Positions 6,421-9,748 of a DNA stretch of 9,748 nucleotides are shown in pieces; the stretch's first letter is position 1, and each line of letters opens with the position of its first letter. The notes beneath the pieces were generated by a model. It was not told where the DNA came from. It was given only the letters and a program-made list of their open reading frames with translations, and ran no database searches. The position numbers and the translations under genes were made by a program. Source of the stretch: Pseudomonadota bacterium (GTDB lineage: Bacteria; Myxococcota; UBA9042; PHBI01); assembly GCA_005788935.1 (NCBI GenBank), contig SYAK01000327.1, forward strand, positions 1 through 9,748, given 5' to 3'.

Positions 6421-7656
6421 ATGACGCCGACCACGCTGCCAGAAGCCGAGCGCCTCGAGCCCGTCGCCGAGGCCCTCCGTCGCGGCGGGCTCGCCCTGCT
6501 GACGGATCGCGGGCGACCCGACCGCGGCGGGATCGTCGTGGGTGCGGCCGCCCGCGCGAGTGACGACGTCATCAACTTCATCGCGACGTGGGCCCGCGGC
6601 ATCACGGCCGTGGCCGTCCCCGAGGACCGGGCGGCCCGCATCGGCCTCGTGCGCCAGGCGACGGACCCGCGCGTCCGTCAGGAGGTGCGTCTGGACGCCG
6701 ACCGCTGGGCTGTCACGGTCGAGGCCCGCGAGGGGGTCACGACCGGCATCAGCGCGAGCGACCGAGCCGCCACGGTGCGCCTCGTCGCGAGTCCACACGT
6801 GCGCGGGAGCGACCTCACGACGCCAGGACACGTCCACCCCGTGCTCGCCGACGTCCGCGGGCTCGTGGCCCGCCAGGGCTGGCCCGAGGCGACCTGCGAC
6901 GCGCTGCGCGTGTCGGGCCTCGACCCGGTCGGGGTCTACGCCCAGCTGCTCGACGACGACGGTGAGCTGCTGACGGGCGGCGCCCTCGCCGCCTTCGCGA
7001 CCGCCCACGACCTGCCGACCGCGTCGATCGAGGGGCTCATCGGGCATCGCCTCGCGCACGAGACCTTCGTCCAGCAGCAGTCACAGTCGACGCTGCCGAC
7101 GCGCTATGGCCCCTTCCTCGCACGCGCCTTCACGAACCTGCTCGACGACCAGCAGCACCTCGCGCTGTCGCTCGGCGAGACGCGTGGGGCCGAGCCGCTG
7201 CTTGTCCGTATCCACAGCGAGTGCCTGACAGGCGACGTCTTTGGCTCGCAGCGATGCGACTGCGGCGGTCAGCTCGACGCGGCGCTCAAGCGCATCGCCG
7301 AGGCCGGGCGCGGGGCGGTCATCTACCTGCGGCAAGAGGGGCGCGGCATCGGCTTGCTCGATAAGATTCGCGCCTATGCGCTGCAGGATGCGGGGCGCGA
7401 CACGGTCGAGGCGAACCTCGAGCTCGGACTCCCCGTCGACCGCCGCGACTTCAGCATCGGCGCCCAGATCCTCCACGTGCTCGGAGCGAGGCGGGTGCGC
7501 CTCATGACGAACAACCCCGACAAGGTCGCCGCCCTCGAGCGCTTCGGGGTGTCGGTCATCGCGCGCGAGCCCCTCGAGACCGAGCCGAACGACGCCAACC
7601 GCGACTACCTCGCGACCAAGAAGACGAAGCTCGGCCACCTGCTCGGCGGCGTCTGA
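6421..7656 (+). CDS. ribA: RibBA-type protein: degenerate DHBP-synthase domain fused to GTP cyclohydrolase II
   Basis: This 411-residue two-domain protein of riboflavin synthesis has a C-terminal half (about 215-409) that is a complete GTP cyclohydrolase II. Its zinc ligands are Cys268, Cys279 and Cys281 within CLTGDVFGSQRCDCG. The catalytic RQEGRGIGL is at 304-312, LQDAGRDTVEAN at 321-332, and LMTNNPDK at 361-368. The enzyme opens GTP to the first pyrimidine intermediate of the pathway. The N-terminal half (about 12-212) aligns with 3,4-dihydroxy-2-butanone-4-phosphate synthase through GVTTGISASDR (105-115), PGHVHP (135-140) and the DDDG turn (178-181). However, it lacks the acidic metal-binding RENEGD motif (here RPDRGG, 32-37), the GHTEA His (GWPEA, Trp154), the active-site Cys (Ala63) and the Glu of CE (Gln175). 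The synthase activity is therefore probably absent, and I use ribA rather than ribBA. Translation starts at an ATG with GGAG 7 nt upstream. Confidence 0.93.
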   Translation: MTPTTLPEAERLEPVAEALRRGGLALLTDRGRPDRGGIVVGAAARASDDVINFIATWARGITAVAVPEDRAARIGLVRQATDPRVRQEVRLDADRWAVTVEAREGVTTGISASDRAATVRLVASPHVRGSDLTTPGHVHPVLADVRGLVARQGWPEATCDALRVSGLDPVGVYAQLLDDDGELLTGGALAAFATAHDLPTASIEGLIGHRLAHETFVQQQSQSTLPTRYGPFLARAFTNLLDDQQHLALSLGETRGAEPLLVRIHSECLTGDVFGSQRCDCGGQLDAALKRIAEAGRGAVIYLRQEGRGIGLLDKIRAYALQDAGRDTVEANLELGLPVDRRDFSIGAQILHVLGARRVRLMTNNPDKVAALERFGVSVIAREPLETEPNDANRDYLATKKTKLGHLLGGV

Positions 7657-7664
7657 CCGTCCGA

Positions 7665-7687
7665 CTGGCGCCCGCAGATGGGGCCAG
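7665..7687 (+). terminator. Possible hairpin at the 3' end of ribBA mRNA
   Basis: CTGGC-G-CCC (7665-7673) can pair with GGG-GCCAG (7680-7687) around a GCAGAT loop, giving eight pairs with one bulged G. It starts 9 nt after the ribBA stop. No T-tract follows, so it is at best a weak or factor-assisted terminator, or an mRNA 3'-stabilising hairpin. Confidence 0.35.
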
Positions 7688-7704
7688 GCGCCCGACCGCG
7701 CCCA

Positions 7705-7757
7705 CTTGCGTGCCGCGATCACGCAATCCATGCCGCATGAGGCGCTTGCGTGTCGCG
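7705..7757 (+). repeat. Three TTGCGTG elements (13-bp direct repeat plus inverted copy) upstream of xth
   Basis: CTTGCGTGCCGCG (7705-7717) recurs as CTTGCGTGTCGCG (7745-7757) with one mismatch and a start-to-start distance of 40 bp, about four helical turns. Between them, CACGCAA (7720-7726) is the exact reverse complement of TTGCGTG and forms a 7-bp inverted repeat with the first copy. The cluster ends 14 bp before the proposed xth -35. This layout fits an operator for a DNA-binding regulator, though none can be named. Confidence 0.5.
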
Positions 7758-7771
7758 CGCCAAAACGACGC

Positions 7772-7800
7772 TTGGCGGCCAGGTGCGGGGTTGCTAGCCT
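7772..7800 (+). promoter_or_regulatory. Putative xth promoter (leaderless geometry)
   Basis: TTGGCG (7772-7777), a 17-nt spacer and TAGCCT (7795-7800) form a sigma-70-like pair. TGC before the -10 is an extended -10 feature. The xth ATG begins 8 nt after the last -10 base, so the expected transcription start coincides with the start codon. No Shine-Dalgarno sequence precedes the ATG. Confidence 0.5.
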
Positions 7801-7807
7801 GCGGGGC

Positions 7808-8581
7808 ATGCGCATCGTCACCTGGAACTGCAACTCCCTGAACGCCCGGGCCGAGCTCGTGGGCGAGTTCCTCGACGCCGAGCGCCCCGACGTGCTCGCG
7901 CTGCAGGAGCTGAAGCTCGAGACGGGGCGCGTGCCGTCGGCCCTCTTCACCGACCGCGGCTACCATGTCGCGGCCCACGGCCAGCGCGCCTGGAATGGGG
8001 TGCTGCTCGCCTCGCGGACCCCGCTGACAGACGTTGTCTGCGGGCTGCCCGACGCCGAGCAGGGGCAGAGCCGCGTCATCGCCGCGACCACCGCGGGCGT
8101 CCGCCTCGTCAACGTCTACGCGCCGCAGGGACAGGCGGTCGACTCGGACAAGTTCCCGTACAAGCTGGCGTTCTACGATGCGCTGACGACCTGGCTCGCC
8201 GCCCGCCTCGCCGACCCCGGGCCGCTCATCCTGCTCGGCGACCTCAACATCGCGCCCGCCGCACGCGACCTCTGGGACCCCGAAGGCCTCGCTGGCGTGC
8301 CGTCCTTCCACCCGCTCGAGCACGCCCGCCTCGCCCGACTGACGGACCTTGGCCTCAGCGACCTCGTCGCCCCGCGCGTCCCGCCTGGCACCTACTCGTT
8401 CTGGGACTACCGCGGGGCCGCCTTCCGGATGAATCAGGGGCTGCGCATCGACCACCTCTACGGCAACGCCGCCGCCGCCGACCGCGTCTGCGAGGCCCAC
8501 ATCGGGCGCGACTGGCGGCGCAAGCGCGGGGAGCGGACACCGAGCGACCACGCACCGGTCGGCGTGACGCTCGCCCCCTGA
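7808..8581 (+). CDS. xth: Exodeoxyribonuclease III / AP endonuclease
   Basis: This 257-residue member of the exonuclease III (ExoIII/APE1) superfamily nicks DNA 5' to abasic sites and trims 3' ends in base-excision repair in the cytosol. The active-site set is complete. Asn7 is in TWNCNSLNAR (5-14), Glu34 in LQELK (32-36), Tyr104 in NVYAPQG (102-108), Asp145 and Asn147 in LGDLNIAP (143-150), and Asp215 in RIDHLY (213-218). Asp247 and His248 lie in SDHAP (246-250). The spacing matches E. coli Xth closely. NVYAPQG differs from the commoner NxYxPNG by Gln for Asn, a mild variant. The ATG at 7808 is chosen because the family begins MRIVTWN; an upstream in-frame TTG at 7706 would add 34 unrelated residues and lies in the promoter region. 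The gene stands alone, with its own promoter and upstream repeats. No gene directly linked to repair is adjacent. Confidence 0.95.
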   Translation: MRIVTWNCNSLNARAELVGEFLDAERPDVLALQELKLETGRVPSALFTDRGYHVAAHGQRAWNGVLLASRTPLTDVVCGLPDAEQGQSRVIAATTAGVRLVNVYAPQGQAVDSDKFPYKLAFYDALTTWLAARLADPGPLILLGDLNIAPAARDLWDPEGLAGVPSFHPLEHARLARLTDLGLSDLVAPRVPPGTYSFWDYRGAAFRMNQGLRIDHLYGNAAAADRVCEAHIGRDWRRKRGERTPSDHAPVGVTLAP

Positions 8582-8686
8582 ATCGCACGCGAGGGCACGA
8601 CATCCTCTGGACGCTCGGTCGCGCCCGGTCCATCATCGTGATGATACGTCACGGTCCGCCGTGGCCCGCACCGGAGACGCGCGCTT
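8582..8686 (+). other. Intergenic region upstream of the PilZ gene
   Basis: This 105-nt spacer contains a perfect 14-bp dyad and a small hairpin (listed separately), followed by GGAG at 8673-8676, 10 nt before the PilZ ATG. I cannot fix a -35/-10 pair. No T-run terminator for xth is visible. Confidence 0.5.
8632..8645. promoter_or_regulatory. Perfect palindrome ATCATC-GT-GATGAT, possible operator
   Basis: ATCATC (8632-8637) and GATGAT (8640-8645) are exact reverse complements with a 2-nt centre. The site is relatively A+T-rich within strongly G+C-rich DNA, and lies 41 bp upstream of the PilZ ATG. Five bases later CACGG-TCCG-CCGTG (8650-8663) forms a 5-bp stem with a 4-nt loop. A dimeric repressor or activator site for the PilZ gene is plausible. 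The regulator is unknown. Confidence 0.4.
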
Positions 8687-9592
8687 ATGCCTCCTGCCGA
8701 CGAGACCGCCACCATCCTCGAGGAGATCCGCGAGCACGAGTCCCGCCTCGGGGAGCGCGAGGAGGCCGTGTGGCTCGCGTTGAGCGACGCGGCTGAGGAG
8801 CGGGCCGAGGTGCTCGCCTTCTCCGCGGACGTCCTCGCCCGCATCGAGCGCCTCCCCGAAGAGCGCGCGGGCACCCTCGACAGCTGGCGACAGCAGCTCG
8901 CGACGCCGCCAGGCCCGCTCCTCGACAGCGCCGCCTTCGAGCGCTCGGTCATCGAGATCCGCCGCGACGCGCTCCTGTCCCGCGAGGCGCTCCTCGCGCG
9001 CATCGAGGCCGAGCTGTCGGCGAGCCATCGCGCGGTCGACGGCCTGCTCGAGACGGCGCGAGAGGCCCGCGATGTGCTGCTGCGCGGGCCCGCCATCCGT
9101 GAAGCGCCACCAGCCCCAGCCCCACGGTCCGCGCCGCCCGAGCTGGCGCGACCTTCCGCGAACGCCCCGTCGGGTGGACGCTCCGAGGCGCCGACGCCGG
9201 TCGAGGACGTCCCCGCCGTGCCAGCCGGGGCGCAGCCCGTGACGGGCCAGAGCGCGCCCGTCATCCGCCAGAACCGCCGCAAGAGCCTCGAGGCGCGCGT
9301 CGATCTCCACAGCGACAGCAACTTCTTCTCGGGCTTCTCGAGCAACATCAGCGACGGCGGCATCTTCATCGCGACCGAGGTCGATCTGCCGCTCGGGACC
9401 GAGGTCGACCTCCGCTTCACGCTGCCCGACGGCAGCACGGTGGCGAGCACGGGCGTCGTCTGCTGGCGGCGACCGCCGAATCCGGACCTCCCGACGGGCC
9501 TCGGCCTCCAGTTCGGCCACCTGACCCAGGCCGGGCGCGACGCCATCGCCCGCTTCATCAAGACGCGCGACCCGATCTTCCACGAAGACTGA
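8687..9592 (+). CDS. PilZ-domain protein (TIGR02266 type) with helical N-terminus
   Basis: This 301-residue, predicted soluble protein has two parts. Residues 1-135 are almost all charged or Ala/Leu-rich helix (for example ILEEIREHESRLGEREEAVW), probably coiled coil. A Pro/Ala-rich linker covers 140-190. The C-terminus (about 192-300) is a PilZ domain of the myxobacterial TIGR02266 kind. The c-di-GMP motif RxxxR is Arg194-QNR-Arg198, and the second motif NxSxxG is Asn220-Ser222-Gly225 in NISDGGIFIAT. FTLPDG (244-249) and GLGLQF (271-276) complete the barrel. All residues usually needed for c-di-GMP binding are present. It presumably senses c-di-GMP and relays it through the helical part to an unknown partner, for example in motility or surface behaviour. 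The ATG at 8687 has GGAG 10 nt upstream. Neighbouring genes give no functional clue. Confidence 0.88.
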   Translation: MPPADETATILEEIREHESRLGEREEAVWLALSDAAEERAEVLAFSADVLARIERLPEERAGTLDSWRQQLATPPGPLLDSAAFERSVIEIRRDALLSREALLARIEAELSASHRAVDGLLETAREARDVLLRGPAIREAPPAPAPRSAPPELARPSANAPSGGRSEAPTPVEDVPAVPAGAQPVTGQSAPVIRQNRRKSLEARVDLHSDSNFFSGFSSNISDGGIFIATEVDLPLGTEVDLRFTLPDGSTVASTGVVCWRRPPNPDLPTGLGLQFGHLTQAGRDAIARFIKTRDPIFHED

Positions 9593-9634
9593 GGCCGAGG
9601 CACGCGTCACCATGAAACTCAAAGGGCGCAACCG
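9593..9634 (+). other. Spacer between the PilZ gene and puuE, with puuE ribosome site
   Basis: This 42-nt spacer contains AAAGGG (9621-9626), 8 nt before the puuE ATG, a usable Shine-Dalgarno sequence. The short gap and same orientation allow co-transcription of puuE with the PilZ gene, though a shared function is not obvious. Confidence 0.45.
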
Positions 9635-9748
9635 ATGACGTACCCCCGCGATCTCGTCGGCTACGGCGAGCACCCGCCTGACCCGCGCTGGCCGCATCAG
9701 GCCCGTGTCGTCCTGCAGTTCGTCCTCAACGTCGAGGAGGGCGGCGAG
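9635..9748 (+). CDS. puuE: Allantoinase PuuE, N-terminal fragment (cut by window edge)
   Basis: Only 38 codons are present, and the frame is open to the right edge. YPRDLVGYG (3-11) followed by PPDPRWP (14-20) and VLQFVLNVEEGGE (26-38) is the characteristic start of PuuE, the polysaccharide-deacetylase-fold allantoinase. Family members typically read YPRDL-GYG, then WP--A, then FVLN-EEGGE. The enzyme opens allantoin to allantoate in purine-ring catabolism. Related NodB-type deacetylases do not share this N-terminus, so the call is specific despite the short length. Other uric-acid pathway genes would be expected beyond the right edge. Ribosome site AAAGGG lies 8 nt before the ATG. Confidence 0.88.
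   Translation, partial: MTYPRDLVGYGEHPPDPRWPHQARVVLQFVLNVEEGGE

Larger units (their letters stand above)
7657..7807 (+). other. Intergenic region between ribBA and xth
   Basis: This 151-nt spacer carries, in order, a bulged hairpin just after the ribBA stop, three TTGCGTG elements, and the proposed xth promoter. Each is listed separately. It is long for this compact window, and I see no coding sequence in it: the frame of xth is open back to a TTG at 7706, but the residues show no family match. Confidence 0.6.

Noticed and set aside
5466..6641. Minus-strand frame of 391 residues across tmk and ribBA
   Set aside because: It is antisense to two recognised enzymes and has no coherent domain.
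7706..7807. N-terminal extension of xth to an in-frame TTG at 7706
   Set aside because: The family starts at MRIVTWN (7808), and the extension covers repeats and the proposed promoter.
9191..9300. Apparent loss of the RxxxR motif in the PilZ domain when RRKSLEAR is read as the motif
   Set aside because: Counting back from LEARVDL in the family pattern places the motif at Arg194-QNR-Arg198, which is intact.
9612..9638. Eight-residue frame MKLKGRNR overlapping the puuE start as ATGA
   Set aside because: It could be a leader peptide, but it is so short that chance is the simplest explanation. The AAAGGG within it serves better as the puuE Shine-Dalgarno sequence.

Overview
The window is very G+C-rich DNA with dense coding and third codon positions that are almost always G or C. 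Gene content suggests a member of the Myxococcota (the former Deltaproteobacteria). The strongest pointer is a PilZ protein of the TIGR02266 type, a domain family expanded in myxobacteria, behind a helical N-terminus. A thymidylate kinase with an unusual P-loop is compatible with this. The assignment is an inference; there is no rRNA in the window. I see no mobile element, CRISPR array, tRNA or phage gene. This is mostly core metabolic and housekeeping DNA.

Layout. Minus strand, 1-1853: an unrecognised four-helix membrane protein, then phosphoglycerate kinase (pgk), then the first 15 codons of triosephosphate isomerase (tpiA, cut by the left edge). Pgk and TpiA act close together in lower glycolysis, and the 24-nt gap between them implies co-transcription. 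Plus strand from 2018: a large sarcosine/dimethylglycine dehydrogenase-type flavoprotein with a C-terminal GcvT-like folate module. Next comes a tight unit at 4610-6356: rpoZ (RNA polymerase omega), a LolB/DUF4292-like lipoprotein and tmk (dTMP kinase), with overlapping ends. Then follow a RibBA-type protein whose RibA half (GTP cyclohydrolase II) looks intact and whose RibB half has lost its catalytic residues, an exonuclease III (xth), the PilZ protein, and the start of allantoinase puuE, cut by the right edge.

Functional themes are lower glycolysis, one-carbon/methylamine oxidation, the transcription core, dTTP supply, flavin synthesis, base-excision repair, c-di-GMP sensing and purine-ring catabolism. 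Apart from pgk-tpiA and rpoZ-lipoprotein-tmk, the genes look like independent units.

Most interesting signals: (1) three genes (pgk, the sarcosine dehydrogenase-like gene and xth) have no Shine-Dalgarno sequence, but each has a -35/-10-like pair ending 7-10 nt before the ATG, the geometry expected of leaderless mRNAs, while tpiA, rpoZ, ribBA, the PilZ gene and puuE do have purine-rich ribosome sites; (2) the RibB half of RibBA is degenerate; (3) the Tmk Walker A motif has Thr in place of Lys; (4) three copies of TTGCGTG, two of them in a direct repeat exactly 40 bp apart, lie just upstream of the xth promoter. I did not find a convincing new multi-gene system.
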